From Pseudomonas oryzihabitans (GTDB taxonomy: Bacteria; Pseudomonadota; Gammaproteobacteria; Pseudomonadales; Pseudomonadaceae), in NCBI RefSeq assembly GCF_007665395.1, contig NZ_VDND01000006.1:124001-188000 (forward strand): a stretch of DNA of 64,000 bases, read 5' to 3'. The notes below the pieces were generated by a model that was not told the DNA's origin, ran no database searches, and was given only the letters and a program-made list of their open reading frames with translations. A program made the translations under genes and the position numbers. This document shows, in pieces, positions 48,308-57,851 of this stretch (position 1 is its first letter; every line of letters starts with the position of its first letter).

Positions 48308-48972
48308 CAGCGGCCTCCCTGGATGAAGCGCCGACCGATCCAGTGCAGCAGCTGGCGCACGCCGATGGCCATGACCAGGTAGAGCAGGGTGGTCAGCAGG
48401 TAGGTTTCGAAGGCGCGGAAATTGCGCGACTGGATGAAGTTGGCGGCGAAGGTCAGTTCCTCGGTGGAGATCTGCGAGCAGACCGCCGAGCCGAGCATCA
48501 CGATCACCACCTGGCTCGACAGCGCCGGCCAGACCTTGGCCAGGGCGGGCCTGAGGATCACGTGGCGGAAGGTCTCGGCGCGGGTCATGGCCAGCGCCGC
48601 GGCGGCTTCCAGCTGACCGCGGGGCACCGCCTGGATGCCGGCGCGGATGATTTCCGTGGAATAGGCGCCCAGGTTGATCACCATGGCCAGTACCGCCGCC
48701 TGCCATTCGCTGATGTGCACGCCCAGCGAGGGCAGGCCGAAGAAGATGAAGAACAGCTGGATCAGGAAGGGCGTGTTGCGGATCAGTTCGACGTAGATTC
48801 CGAACACCCGGTCGAAGGGTTTGAGCCGCCAGGCGCGGCAGACCGCGCCCAGAATGCCCAGCGTGATCCCCAGGACCGCACCGATGGCGGTCAGCTCCAG
48901 GGTGAACAGGGCGCCCTTGAGCAGCAGGTCACCCTGCTGCAGTACCGGCTGGAAGTCGAACTGATAGGCCAT
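48307..48972 (-). CDS. polar amino-acid ABC transporter permease (first)
   Basis: This 221-residue HisQ-type permease has the motif VELIRNTPFLIQLFFIFFGLP and the EAA loop EAAAALAMTRAETFRHVILRPAL. It follows the binding protein gene after 3 bp and is coupled to the second permease. The substrate is unknown but belongs to the polar amino-acid class. Confidence 0.93.
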   Translation of the reverse strand: MAYQFDFQPVLQQGDLLLKGALFTLELTAIGAVLGITLGILGAVCRAWRLKPFDRVFGIYVELIRNTPFLIQLFFIFFGLPSLGVHISEWQAAVLAMVINLGAYSTEIIRAGIQAVPRGQLEAAAALAMTRAETFRHVILRPALAKVWPALSSQVVIVMLGSAVCSQISTEELTFAANFIQSRNFRAFETYLLTTLLYLVMAIGVRQLLHWIGRRFIQGGR

Positions 48973-48975
48973 GCC

Positions 48976-49758
48976 TTACATGTCCTTGGGCAGCGGCTGG
49001 CCCAGCCACTTCTCGGCCTGGCGATCCAGGCTGCCATCGGCGCGGGCGGCGTCGAGGATGCCGTCCAGCTTGGCCTTCAGCGCCGGCTCGTTCTTGGCCA
49101 GGCCGATATAGTTGGGCGAATTCTTCAGGGTGATCTTCATCTCCGGGGCGCGCTCGGGCTTCTTCTCGGCGATGGAGGCCATCACCGAGCTGCCGCTGGC
49201 GATGAATTCGGTCTGGCCGGCGAGGTAGGCGGCGATGGTGGCGTTGTTGTCCTCGAAACGCTTGATCACCGCGTCCTTGGGCGCCACCTTGCTCAGCTCC
49301 ATGTCCTCGATGCCGCCGCGGGTCACGGCGATGGTCTTGCCGGCCAGCTCCTCGGGCTTGCTCAGGGTGCTGCCCTTGGCGCCGAAGACGCCGAGGAAGA
49401 AGGGCGCATAGGGCTTGCTGAAGTCGATGACCTGCTCGCGCTCGGGATTCTTGCCCAGGCTGGAGATGACCATGTCCACCTTGCCGGTGGTCAGGAAGGG
49501 AATGCGGTTGGTGCTGGTGACCGGCGTCAGCGCCAGCTTGACCCCCAGCTTGTCGGCCACCAGCTGGGCGGTGTCGATGTCCAGGCCACGCGGCTTGAGG
49601 TCCGGACCCACGGTACCGAAGGGCGGGAAGTCCTGGGGCACGGCGATGCGTACCGTGCCGCGCTGCTGGATATCGGCCAGCTGATCGGCCTGGGCGGGGG
49701 CGTGCAGGGCGGTCAGGCCCAGGGCGAACAAGGAGAGGGCGGTCCAGCGCTTGAGCAT
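48976..49758 (-). CDS. amino-acid ABC transporter periplasmic substrate-binding protein
   Basis: This 260-residue family-3 solute-binding protein has a signal peptide (1-24, cleaved after AQA). Family features are GTVRIAVPQDFPPFG, DIDTAQLVADKLGVK and TTGKVDMVISSLGKNPEREQVIDFSKPY. It delivers an amino acid to the permeases encoded immediately downstream. It is divergent from a GntR-type regulator across 267 bp that probably hold both promoters. Confidence 0.93.
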   Translation of the reverse strand: MLKRWTALSLFALGLTALHAPAQADQLADIQQRGTVRIAVPQDFPPFGTVGPDLKPRGLDIDTAQLVADKLGVKLALTPVTSTNRIPFLTTGKVDMVISSLGKNPEREQVIDFSKPYAPFFLGVFGAKGSTLSKPEELAGKTIAVTRGGIEDMELSKVAPKDAVIKRFEDNNATIAAYLAGQTEFIASGSSVMASIAEKKPERAPEMKITLKNSPNYIGLAKNEPALKAKLDGILDAARADGSLDRQAEKWLGQPLPKDM

Positions 49759-50025
49759 GAGGAGACTCCGGAAGCAGGATGGGATGGCTCTGCCCAGTGC
49801 ATTTCATGTGCCAGCCGCACCTGGGGTGCCCACAGAAGGCGTCAGGCCTGGGGATTGGTCTTACTGGTCTGAACAGTTGGCGGATGGACATCGACTTCTT
49901 TGCACGCGGCGTGAGCCGCTTTGGTGCGCGGCTCTCGCCCCGTGCTCCGGGATGGGGCCGCGCTTGAACTGCGCGGAAAATCGGCATAAAAGGCGAACTT
50001 CCGGACTGACTGGCCTGACCACGCC

Positions 50026-50721
50026 ATGCCCCTCGCTGCCACCCGCGCCGTACCCCAATATGCCGTCGATGCCATTCGCCGGCTGATCGAGACCGAAGGC
50101 TATGCGCCCGGTGCGGCCCTGCCGGCGCAACGCGAGTTGGCCGAGCGCCTGGGCGTCAGTCGCGCCTCCCTGCGCGAGGCGCTGTCCACCCTCAGTGCCC
50201 TGGGCCTGGTCAGCGTCCAGCCCGGGCGTGGCGTCTACGTGCAGGCGGCGACCGGCGCGGCGGAGGGGCAGTGGCCCTTCGCCGACGAGGTGACGGCGGC
50301 CCACGTCTTCCAGTTGCGCTTCGCCCTGGAAGGCTTCGCCGCGGGACTGGCCGCCGTGACCCTGAGCCCGGCCGACCTGGACCGACTGGACGACAACCTC
50401 GGCGCCCTGCACCGGGCGCTGCGGGCCAACGAGCTGGAGCAGGCGGCCGTGCTGGATTTCGATTTCCATCGCCAGTTGCTGCTGGCGGCGGACAACCCGA
50501 CCATGCTCGCGGTCATCACCACCAGTCCGGAGCGCTTCCACGAGAGTCAGAAACTGCCCTTCGTCCGCCCCGAGCGGGCGCTGGAGACCTGGCAGGAGCA
50601 CCGGCGCATCCTGCGGGCCCTGACCCGGCGCTCGCCGGCGGCCGCGCAGAAGGCCATGCGCGAACATATCCGCAATGCGGCGCTGCGCAGCGGAACCCCC
50701 TTCCCGGTGCCCGCTGTCTAA
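50026..50721 (+). CDS. FadR-subfamily GntR transcriptional regulator
   Basis: This 231-residue regulator has an N-terminal winged helix (about 10-75; [22 protein letters not shown]) and a C-terminal all-helical FCD domain (about 90-215) with the metal-binding pattern DFDFHRQLL and histidines near EHRRILRAL and REHIRNA. It is divergent from the amino-acid ABC transporter and probably controls it in response to the transported compound. This is inferred from position. Confidence 0.88.
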   Translation: MPLAATRAVPQYAVDAIRRLIETEGYAPGAALPAQRELAERLGVSRASLREALSTLSALGLVSVQPGRGVYVQAATGAAEGQWPFADEVTAAHVFQLRFALEGFAAGLAAVTLSPADLDRLDDNLGALHRALRANELEQAAVLDFDFHRQLLLAADNPTMLAVITTSPERFHESQKLPFVRPERALETWQEHRRILRALTRRSPAAAQKAMREHIRNAALRSGTPFPVPAV

Positions 50722-50783
50722 TATCAATACCCGTCATAGCCACCATCAATGTTCGAATGCTTTCGAAGTGGCGGCCGCAGGGC

Positions 50784-50789
50784 TATCAT
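50784..50789 (+). promoter_or_regulatory. candidate -10 of trxA
   Basis: TATCAT (5/6) lies about 40 nt before the trxA start, with a weak TTTCGA 17 bp upstream as a -35. Confidence 0.35.
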
Positions 50790-50828
50790 GGCGGTACTTC
50801 AAGTCGCACCCGAATTCGGAGAGAGTCA

Positions 50829-51155
50829 ATGAGCGAATACATCACCAACGTCAGCGACGCCAGCTTCGAGCAGGACGTGCTCAAGTCTGACAGCCCCGTG
50901 CTGGTCGACTACTGGGCCGAATGGTGCGGTCCGTGCAAGATGATTGCCCCCGTGCTGGACGAGATCGCCAAGGACTACCAAGGCAAGCTCAAGGTCTGCA
51001 AGCTGAACATCGACGAAAACCAGGACACCCCGCCCAAGTACGGCGTGCGTGGCATCCCGACCCTGATGCTGTTCAAGAACGGCGCGGTCGAGGCCACCAA
51101 GGTCGGTGCCCTGTCCAAGTCGCAACTGGCCGCCTTCCTCGACGCCAACGTCTAA
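50829..51155 (+). CDS. trxA: thioredoxin TrxA
   Basis: This 108-residue thioredoxin has the active site WCGPC at 32-36 (C33 and C36) and the cis-proline loop GIPTLMLF. It is the general cytoplasmic disulphide reductant. The gene lies upstream of rho, as in most gammaproteobacteria, with its own terminator between them. GGAGAG precedes the ATG. Confidence 0.98.
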   Translation: MSEYITNVSDASFEQDVLKSDSPVLVDYWAEWCGPCKMIAPVLDEIAKDYQGKLKVCKLNIDENQDTPPKYGVRGIPTLMLFKNGAVEATKVGALSKSQLAAFLDANV

Positions 51156-51168
51156 GCGTCCAGCCGAA

Positions 51169-51192
51169 AGCCCCGCCACGCGGGGCTTTTTT
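51169..51192 (+). terminator. Rho-independent terminator after trxA
   Basis: AGCCCCGC (51169-51176) pairs with GCGGGGCT (51180-51187) over a 3-nt loop, followed by six T. It lies 14 bp after the trxA stop. Confidence 0.93.
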
Positions 51193-51382
51193 CTGCCTGG
51201 ACGGCTGGACGCGCACCGGGGTAGGTGCTAGATTCCAGCCCACGACCCCAGCTAGCGGGTCGTCTTCTCATCTGCTGTAGCCGTCTGTTCTCCTCTTCAG
51301 AACACATCCCGCGACGCTAATCTCGCATCCGGCCGCTCAGCTCGAATCCCTCCTTCGCCTCTTCTCACGTCAACATACGTCT
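51193..51382 (+). promoter_or_regulatory. C-rich leader of rho
   Basis: The region before rho is rich in C and T and poor in G, especially 51265-51380, and shows no strong hairpin. That is what a Rho-utilisation site needs, and rho is autoregulated by premature termination in other bacteria. A rut function here is inferred. Confidence 0.45.
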
Positions 51383-52645
51383 ATGAATCTGACCGAACTC
51401 AAGCAAAAGCCCATCACGGAACTGTTGGAAATGGCGGATGCCGCGGGCTTGGAAAACATGGCCCGGTCCCGCAAGCAGGACATCATCTTCGCGCTGCTCA
51501 AGAAGCATGCGAAAGGTGGCGACGAGATTTCCGGAGATGGCGTGCTGGAGATACTGCAGGACGGCTTCGGCTTCCTGCGTAGCGCCGACTCCTCCTACCT
51601 GGCCGGCCCCGACGACATCTATGTCTCGCCCAGCCAGATTCGCCGCTTCAACCTGCGCACCGGCGACACCATCATCGGCAAGATTCGCCCGCCGAAAGAA
51701 GGCGAGCGCTACTTCGCGCTGCTCAAGGTCGACACCATCAACTTCGACCGTCCGGAAAACGCCAAGAACAAGGTGCTGTTCGAGAACCTCACGCCCCTGT
51801 TCCCCAACAAGCGCCTAACCATGGAAGCCGGCAACGGCTCCACCGAAGACCTCACCGGTCGGGTCATCGACCTCTGCGCCCCCATCGGCAAGGGCCAGCG
51901 CGGCCTGATCGTCGCGCCGCCCAAGGCGGGCAAGACCATCATGCTGCAGAACATCGCGGCCAACATCACCCGCAACAATCCCGAGTGCTACCTCATCGTG
52001 CTGCTCATCGACGAGCGTCCCGAGGAAGTGACCGAGATGCAGCGCACCGTGCGCGGCGAAGTGGTGGCCTCCACCTTCGACGAGCCGCCGACCCGCCACG
52101 TGCAGGTCGCCGACATGGTGATCGAGAAGGCCAAGCGCCTGGTTGAGCACAAGAAGGACGTGGTCATCCTGCTGGACTCCATCACCCGCCTGGCGCGGGC
52201 CTACAACACCGTGATCCCCAGCTCCGGCAAGGTGCTCACCGGTGGTGTCGACGCCCACGCCCTGGAGAAGCCCAAGCGCTTCTTCGGCGCCGCCCGTAAC
52301 ATCGAGGAAGGCGGCAGCCTGACCATCATCGCCACCGCGCTGGTGGAAACCGGCTCGAAGATGGACGAGGTGATCTACGAGGAATTCAAGGGTACCGGCA
52401 ATATGGAGTTGCCCTTGGAGCGCCGCATCGCCGAGAAGCGCGTCTTCCCGGCCATCAACATCAACAAGTCCGGCACCCGCCGCGAAGAGCTGCTCACCGA
52501 TGAGGAAGAGCTGTCGCGGATGTGGATTCTGCGCAAGATCCTACATCCGATGGATGAGATCGCCGCCATCGAATTCATGCTCGACAAGTTGCGCCAGACC
52601 AAGACCAACAACGAGTTCTTCGACTCGATGAAGCGCAGCAAGTAA
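51383..52645 (+). CDS. rho: transcription termination factor Rho
   Basis: This 420-residue hexameric RNA helicase has an N-terminal helical domain, a cold-shock-like RNA-binding domain with RNP1 GFGFLR at 61-66, and a RecA-like ATPase domain with Walker A APPKAGKT at 178-185. [13 protein letters not shown] and the Q/R-loop region [20 protein letters not shown] are conserved. It lacks the inserts seen in actinobacterial Rho. Start and length match pseudomonad orthologues. Confidence 0.98.
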   Translation: MNLTELKQKPITELLEMADAAGLENMARSRKQDIIFALLKKHAKGGDEISGDGVLEILQDGFGFLRSADSSYLAGPDDIYVSPSQIRRFNLRTGDTIIGKIRPPKEGERYFALLKVDTINFDRPENAKNKVLFENLTPLFPNKRLTMEAGNGSTEDLTGRVIDLCAPIGKGQRGLIVAPPKAGKTIMLQNIAANITRNNPECYLIVLLIDERPEEVTEMQRTVRGEVVASTFDEPPTRHVQVADMVIEKAKRLVEHKKDVVILLDSITRLARAYNTVIPSSGKVLTGGVDAHALEKPKRFFGAARNIEEGGSLTIIATALVETGSKMDEVIYEEFKGTGNMELPLERRIAEKRVFPAININKSGTRREELLTDEEELSRMWILRKILHPMDEIAAIEFMLDKLRQTKTNNEFFDSMKRSK

Positions 52646-52659
52646 GGCGCTTGAGCAGG

Positions 52660-52686
52660 AAAGGCCGGGTTATCCCGGCCTTTCGC
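52660..52686 (+). terminator. terminator after rho
   Basis: A perfect 10-bp stem AAAGGCCGGG/CCCGGCCTTT (52660-52669 and 52674-52683) with a TTAT loop lies 14 bp after the rho stop. The T-run is short, and the symmetric A/T flanks would also work on the other strand. Confidence 0.8.
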
Positions 52687-52763
52687 GTTTCTGGTCGGCG
52701 GCTTTCTCGTCCGCCGGGCAAACCGGTAGACTGCTGGACTTTCCCGAGCGTCGAAGAGGCCGC

Positions 52764-54230
52764 ATGCAATACCGAGATCTGCGTGACTTCATCCGCAGCC
52801 TGGAGCAGCGTGGTGAATTGAAGCGCGTGACCGCCCCGGTCTCGCCGATCCTCGAAATGACCGAAATCTGCGACCGCACCCTGCGCAAGCAGGGCCCGGC
52901 GCTGCTGTTCGAGAATCCCGTGGGCTTTTCCATGCCCGTGCTGGGCAACCTCTTCGGCACGCCGCAGCGCGTGGCCCTGGGCATGGGCGCCGAGGACGTC
53001 GGCGCCCTGCGCGAGATCGGCAAGCTGCTGGCCTTCCTCAAGGAGCCCGAGCCGCCGAAGGGCTTGAAGGACGCCTGGTCCAAGCTGCCGATCTACAAGA
53101 AGGTCATCAGCATGGCGCCCAAGGTGTTCAAGGACGCGCCTTGCCAGGAGGTGATCGAGGAGGGCGAGGCGGTCGACCTGGGCCGGCTGCCGATCCAGCA
53201 CTGCTGGCCGGGCGACGTGGCGCCGCTGATCACCTGGGGCCTGACCGTCACCCGCGGCCCCAACAAGGAGCGCCAGAACCTCGGTATCTATCGCCAGCAG
53301 GTGATCGGCCGCAACAAGCTGATCATGCGCTGGCTGAGCCATCGTGGCGGCGCCCTGGATTTCCGCGAGTGGTGCCAGAAGCATCCGGGCCAGCCCTATC
53401 CGGTGGCGGTGGCCCTGGGCGCCGATCCGGCCACCATCCTCGGCGCCGTGACCCCGGTGCCCGACACCCTCTCCGAGTACGCCTTCGCCGGTCTGCTGCG
53501 CGGCAGTCGCAGCGAACTGGTCAAGTGCGTGGGCAATGACCTGCAGGTGCCGGCCAGCGCGGAAATCGTGCTGGAAGGCGTCATCCATCCGGGCGAGATG
53601 GCGCCGGAAGGTCCCTATGGAGACCACACCGGCTACTACAACGAGGTCGATACCTTCCCGGTGTTCACCGTGGAGCGCATCACCCGCCGCCGCGATCCCA
53701 TCTACCACAGCACCTACACCGGGCGGCCGCCAGACGAGCCGGCCATCCTCGGCGTGGCGCTCAACGAAGTCTTCGTTCCCATCCTGCAGAAGCAGTTTCC
53801 CGAGATCGTCGACTTCTACCTGCCGCCGGAAGGCTGCTCCTACCGCATGGCGGTAGTGACCATCAAGAAGCAGTACCCCGGGCACGCCAAGCGGGTGATG
53901 CTGGGGGTCTGGTCGTTCCTGCGCCAGTTCATGTACACCAAGTTCGTGATCGTTACCGACGATGACATCAATGCGCGCGACTGGAACGATGTCATCTGGG
54001 CGGTCACCACGCGCATGGACCCCAAGCGCGATACCGTGATGATCGACAACACCCCCATCGACTACCTGGACTTCGCCTCGCCGATCTCCGGGCTGGGCTC
54101 GAAGATGGGCCTGGATGCCACCCACAAGTGGCCGGGCGAGACCACGCGGGAGTGGGGGCGGGCGATCGTCAAGGACGACGCCGTGGTCAAACGGGTGGAC
54201 GAGATGTGGTCCAGTCTCGGGATCGATTAA
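52764..54230 (+). CDS. ubiD: prenylated-FMN-dependent decarboxylase UbiD
   Basis: This 488-residue 4-hydroxy-3-polyprenylbenzoate decarboxylase acts in ubiquinone synthesis and needs prenylated FMN from UbiX. Conserved parts are [21 protein letters not shown], the cofactor region [20 protein letters not shown] and the catalytic-loop segment [15 protein letters not shown]. Length agrees with E. coli UbiD (497). The ferredoxin-reductase-like gene follows after 11 bp, as in P. aeruginosa. Confidence 0.97.
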   Translation: MQYRDLRDFIRSLEQRGELKRVTAPVSPILEMTEICDRTLRKQGPALLFENPVGFSMPVLGNLFGTPQRVALGMGAEDVGALREIGKLLAFLKEPEPPKGLKDAWSKLPIYKKVISMAPKVFKDAPCQEVIEEGEAVDLGRLPIQHCWPGDVAPLITWGLTVTRGPNKERQNLGIYRQQVIGRNKLIMRWLSHRGGALDFREWCQKHPGQPYPVAVALGADPATILGAVTPVPDTLSEYAFAGLLRGSRSELVKCVGNDLQVPASAEIVLEGVIHPGEMAPEGPYGDHTGYYNEVDTFPVFTVERITRRRDPIYHSTYTGRPPDEPAILGVALNEVFVPILQKQFPEIVDFYLPPEGCSYRMAVVTIKKQYPGHAKRVMLGVWSFLRQFMYTKFVIVTDDDINARDWNDVIWAVTTRMDPKRDTVMIDNTPIDYLDFASPISGLGSKMGLDATHKWPGETTREWGRAIVKDDAVVKRVDEMWSSLGID

Positions 54231-54241
54231 CGGAGACGACG

Positions 54242-55210
54242 ATGAAGGTCACCCTGCAGCCCTCGGGCGCGGTACTGGAAACCCAGCCCGGGGAGGCGAT
54301 CCTGGCGGCGGCGCAGCGCCTCGGCTACAGCGGGCCGCACAGCTGTCGCAACGGCAATTGCCAGCTCTGCGCGGCGCTGTTGGTGGAAGGCCAGGTCGAC
54401 CAGCGCGGCCAGGTCGCCGATCAGGGCGAGATCTATGTCTGTGTGGCCGTGCCCCTGACCGATTGCCTGCTGCAGTGGGACGGCGTGCTGGCCCCTGGCG
54501 AGTTGCCGGTACGTAAGCTGGCCTGCCAGGTGGTGGCGCTGGATGACGTTGGTGGCGACGTGCGCCGCGTGCGACTGCGCGCCCCGGCCGGACGCCCGCC
54601 GCGCTACCACGCCGGGCAATACCTGATGATCGCTCGTGACGACGGCAAGCAGTCGGCCTTTTCCCTGGCGTCGGCGCCGCACCAGGGGCGCGAGCTGGAA
54701 TTGCATGTCCTGACCCGCGAAGCCAGCAGCCAGGCGCTGCTGGCGCAGCTCGAGCGCCAGGGCATGGCCCAGGTCGAGCTGCCGTATGGCGATGCGCACC
54801 TGGCCGAATTGCCCGATGGACCCCTGGTACTGATCGCCGCCGGCACCGGCATGGCGCAGATGCACAGCCTGATCGAGGATGCCCGCACCCGCGGTTTCGC
54901 GCACCCGGTGCACCTCTATTGGGGCGCGCGGACACCGGCAGACTTCTATGCCGTCGAGGCCTGGGACGAATGGGCCACGCTACCCAACCTCACCCTCAAC
55001 CGGGTGGTGAGCGATGCCTGTGGCTGGGAAGGTCGCTGCGGCCTGCTGCACGAAGCGGTACGCGCCGACTTCGCCGACCTGAGCGGCCTGTACGTCTATG
55101 CCAGCGGCTCGCCGGCCATGGTCTACGCCACCCTGGATGCCCTGGTGGACGCAGGCATGGACGCGCACCAGATGCGCGCCGACGTCTTCGCCTACGCACC
55201 ACGCAGCTGA
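54242..55210 (+). CDS. 2Fe-2S ferredoxin/FNR-type oxidoreductase
   Basis: This 322-residue protein has an N-terminal plant-type 2Fe-2S ferredoxin domain (cysteines in SCRNGNCQLCAALL plus one in EIYVCVAV), then an FAD-binding beta barrel (YHAGQYLMI; SAFSLASAP) and an NAD(P)-binding domain (VLIAAGTGMAQMHSLIE). It resembles CDP-6-deoxy-glucoseen reductase and PA5236-type proteins. Position beside ubiD suggests a link to quinone or flavin redox, perhaps electron supply to an oxygenase, but the partner is unknown. Confidence 0.9.
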   Translation: MKVTLQPSGAVLETQPGEAILAAAQRLGYSGPHSCRNGNCQLCAALLVEGQVDQRGQVADQGEIYVCVAVPLTDCLLQWDGVLAPGELPVRKLACQVVALDDVGGDVRRVRLRAPAGRPPRYHAGQYLMIARDDGKQSAFSLASAPHQGRELELHVLTREASSQALLAQLERQGMAQVELPYGDAHLAELPDGPLVLIAAGTGMAQMHSLIEDARTRGFAHPVHLYWGARTPADFYAVEAWDEWATLPNLTLNRVVSDACGWEGRCGLLHEAVRADFADLSGLYVYASGSPAMVYATLDALVDAGMDAHQMRADVFAYAPRS

Positions 55211-55303
55211 GGCCTGTCGCGGCCTTGGCGCACTGCCGTGGTTGCGATAGGGCTAGTGTGGAAAGCGGTCTTTTTTTAGCTGGGGATTCGTTGCCTGGTC
55301 AGC

Positions 55304-55487
55304 CCCTCACCCCAACCCTCTCCCGCGGGGAGAGGGGGCTGTTCGAGCAGGGGTCATTATCGTTAGCTCAACGGGAACGCTTATTCGAGTCTGAGGTGCC
55401 ATCCGTGCAGGCTGCTTTTATAGCGGTGAGCACGGTAGGGTGGAAAACGGCGGAGCCTTTTCCGCCTGAAACTCTTCGCCTGCATTG
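55304..55487 (+). repeat. 184-bp direct repeat, copy 1
   Basis: This is the first unit of the island. The CCCTCACC...GGGAGAGGGGG head forms a GC-rich hairpin of a widely dispersed proteobacterial type, and the tail hairpin lies at 55435-55466. Confidence 0.8.
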
Positions 55488-55672
55488 CCCTCACCGCAAC
55501 CCTCTCCCGCAGGGAGAGGGGGTTGTTCGAGCAGGGGGTCGTTGTCGTTAGCTCAACGAGGACGCTTATTCGAGTCCGCAGTGCCATTTGCGCAGTCGGC
55601 TTTTATAGCGGTAAGAGCGGCAGGGTGGAAAACGGCGAGTCCTTTTCCGCCCGACGTCTCGTGTCCGCATCG
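55488..55672 (+). repeat. 184-bp direct repeat, copy 2
   Basis: This copy resembles copy 1 throughout, with scattered substitutions such as TTGTCGTTAGCTCAACG against TTATCGTTAGCTCAACG, so the duplication is not recent. The tail hairpin lies at 55620-55651. Confidence 0.8.
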
Positions 55673-55876
55673 CCCTCACCCCAACCCTATCCCCAGGGGA
55701 GAGGGGGCTGTTTGGATAGGTGCCTGAACCTAAGCCCTCGCCCAGGTCCGACTCAACGCTTGACCTTAAGGAGGGCGACGTCACCCAAGGTGGCACCGCA
55801 CCGCCCCCTCTCCCTGGGGGAGAGGGCTGGGGTGAGGGCAAGCCGCCGCACCTGTCCACCCGGTCGCTAGCGAGCC

Positions 55877-56161
55877 TCAGCCCTCGAAGCGCTGCACCCG
55901 GGGGCCGCGTTGGCGCAGGTCGGCGAGGCTTTCCGCGCTCAGCGTCCCCACCGCACGATCCAGATCGCGCTGCAGGTCCTTGATCACGGTGGCCAGCGTG
56001 GCCTGACATTCCAGGTTGCAGAGGGGAATGGCCTTGGTGACGGTGACCGCGCGTACCGTGTCGGTGACGGTGAATAGCAGGGTGCGGTCGGCGCGGCGGG
56101 GGACGGCCAGGCAGGAGTGCGGACTGAAGGCGGTGATCAAGGTATCTATGGCGTTTTGCAT
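55877..56161 (-). CDS. small conserved Pseudomonas protein, DUF3509-like
   Basis: This 94-residue protein (MQNAIDTLITAFSPHSCLAV) has an alternating beta pattern (RTLLFTVTDTVRAVTVTKAIP) then a helix (LATVIKDLQRDLDRAVG). Size and layout resemble DUF3509 proteins common in Pseudomonas, function unknown. The assignment is from memory of the family and is moderate. It has no signal peptide. It is isolated between the repeat island and the divergent antiporter gene. Confidence 0.65.
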   Translation of the reverse strand: MQNAIDTLITAFSPHSCLAVPRRADRTLLFTVTDTVRAVTVTKAIPLCNLECQATLATVIKDLQRDLDRAVGTLSAESLADLRQRGPRVQRFEG

Positions 56162-56462
56162 GGGCAGGTCGTCCTTGGCGTGACCGTGAAAGCGTCCGAG
56201 TCAGACGGTCCGGCGGCGGCAAAGGTTCAGTCGCAGAGGGGTTAGCGCCGGCCTTTCGGCCTGGGTCCCGTGGCGCTCCTCATGTCCGCTGGTCCGTCGA
56301 GCCGATGGCCAGCCCGCAAAACCTGGCTTTCGCACTCTGTCCACCTGACCATCCCACCCTTTAGCTGTGGACAAGCCCGGCACGGTGCCATCCATCCCCG
56401 GCCTTTGACGTCCACGCCCCGCTGCGGCAGAGTGCGCGCCCTTTCGTGGTGCGGAGTCGGCA
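56162..56462. other. intergenic region before the antiporter gene
   Basis: About 300 bp separate the divergent DUF3509-like and antiporter genes and should hold both promoters. I see no strong sigma-70 hexamers, repeat or hairpin terminator. A short leftward reading of 142 residues crossing it is Arg/Pro/Thr-rich and looks non-coding. Confidence 0.4.
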
Positions 56463-57782
56463 ATGAATGCGGTGGTGGTAGCGGTAGGGCTCATGCTGGT
56501 CTTGAGCCTGGCCCGGGTGCACGTGGTGGTGGCGATGATCGCTGGCGCGGTGGCGGGTGGCCTGGTCGGTGGCCTCGGGCTGGAGGGTACCCTGCTGGCC
56601 TTCAACGCCGGCCTCGGCAATGGCGCCAAGGTGGCACTCTCCTATGCGCTGCTGGGCGCCTTCGCCGTGGCCATCAGCCAATCCGGCCTGGCGCACATGC
56701 TGGCCGATCGGGCGCTGGCCTTGATGGAACGTCAGGCCGCCCAGGGCGGACGCTCGCTGCGCTGGGCGCTGCTCGGGTTGCTGCTGGCGGTATCCATCGC
56801 CTCGCAGAACATCCTGCCCATCCATATCGCCTTCATCCCGCTGCTGGTGCCGCCGCTGCTCTATGTACTGACGCGCCTGGAGCTGGACCGGCGGCGGCTG
56901 TCCTGTGTCATGACCTTCGGCCTGATCGCGCCCTACATGTTCCTGCCGGTTGGCTTCGGCAGCCTCTACCTGCACGACATCCTGCTCGCCAGCGTGTCCC
57001 GCGCCGGGGTGGACGTGAGCGGCGTGGATCCCAGCCGGGCCATGTTGCTGCCCGCCCTGGGCATGGTGGTCGGGCTGCTGCTGGCGGTGTTCGTCAGCTA
57101 CCGCCGGCCGCGCCGCTACGACCTCAGCCTGGTGGCGCGCACCGAGCGGGCCGACCGCCCCTACAACGGCCGGACCCTGCTGGTGGCGCTGATCGCCGTG
57201 GTCGCGGCCTTCGGCGTGCAGCTCTGGCTGGATTCCATGATCCTCGGTGCCCTGGTCGGCTTCGTGGTCTTCACCGCCACCGGGGTGGTGCGCTGGCGCG
57301 AGGCGGACGACCTGTTCAGCGAGGGCGCGAAGATGATGGCGGTGATCGGCTTCATCATGCTCACCGCCGGCGGCTTCGCCGAGGTGCTCACCGCCACCGG
57401 CCAGATCAAGGACCTGGCCGCCACCGCGGCGGGCCTGATCGGCGACAACCGCGCCCTGGGCGCGCTGCTGCTCCTGTTGCTGGGCATGATGGTGACCCTG
57501 GGCATCGGTTCGTCCTTTTCCAGCGTGCCCATCCTTGCCGCCATCCTCGGTCCGCTGTGCCTGCACCTGGGTTTTTCGCCGCTGGCGATCGTCTGCCTGA
57601 TCGGTACCGCCGGGGCCCTCGGCGATTCCGGCTCGCCGGCGTCGGATTCGACCCTGGGCCCCACCTCCGGACTCAACGTGGACGGCCAGCACAGCCACAT
57701 CTGGGACACCGTGGTGCCGTCCTTCCTGCACTTCAGCCTGCCGATGCTGGTGTTCGGCTGGGCGGCGGTGCTGCTGCTGTAA
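56463..57782 (+). CDS. YuiF-type Na+/H+ antiporter or amino-acid permease family protein
   Basis: This 439-residue polytopic protein has about 11-12 helices. The C-terminal half has the loops GIGSSFSSVPILAAI and GALGDSGSPASDSTLGPTSGLN, typical of the ion-transporter group that includes B. subtilis YuiF. Members are annotated as Na+/H+ antiporters or histidine permeases. The substrate is not known here. It starts at an ATG following a short GC-rich leader and stands alone. Confidence 0.82.
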   Translation: MNAVVVAVGLMLVLSLARVHVVVAMIAGAVAGGLVGGLGLEGTLLAFNAGLGNGAKVALSYALLGAFAVAISQSGLAHMLADRALALMERQAAQGGRSLRWALLGLLLAVSIASQNILPIHIAFIPLLVPPLLYVLTRLELDRRRLSCVMTFGLIAPYMFLPVGFGSLYLHDILLASVSRAGVDVSGVDPSRAMLLPALGMVVGLLLAVFVSYRRPRRYDLSLVARTERADRPYNGRTLLVALIAVVAAFGVQLWLDSMILGALVGFVVFTATGVVRWREADDLFSEGAKMMAVIGFIMLTAGGFAEVLTATGQIKDLAATAAGLIGDNRALGALLLLLLGMMVTLGIGSSFSSVPILAAILGPLCLHLGFSPLAIVCLIGTAGALGDSGSPASDSTLGPTSGLNVDGQHSHIWDTVVPSFLHFSLPMLVFGWAAVLLL

Positions 57783-57851
57783 CCGGCGATTACCGCCCGG
57801 GCGCAAAGCCGCGTCCGGGCCGGTCCAAGGCGTACCGCCCAGGAGTCGCCC

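Larger units (their letters stand above)
55211..55876. repeat. intergenic tandem-repeat island
   Basis: No gene is supported here. Two full direct repeats (55304-55487 and 55488-55672) and a partial third (55673 to about 55730) share a unit of about 184 bp. Each unit starts CCCTCACCCCAACCCTCTCCC or a close variant, continues with a GGGAGAGGG half, contains TTATTCGAGTC and TTTTATAGCGGT, and ends with a GTGGAAAACGG hairpin. A reverse-oriented head unit lies near 55803-55840. Confidence 0.85.

Noticed and set aside
55304..55730. CRISPR array
   Set aside because: The repeat unit is about 184 bp with no short repeat-spacer pattern and no cas genes.
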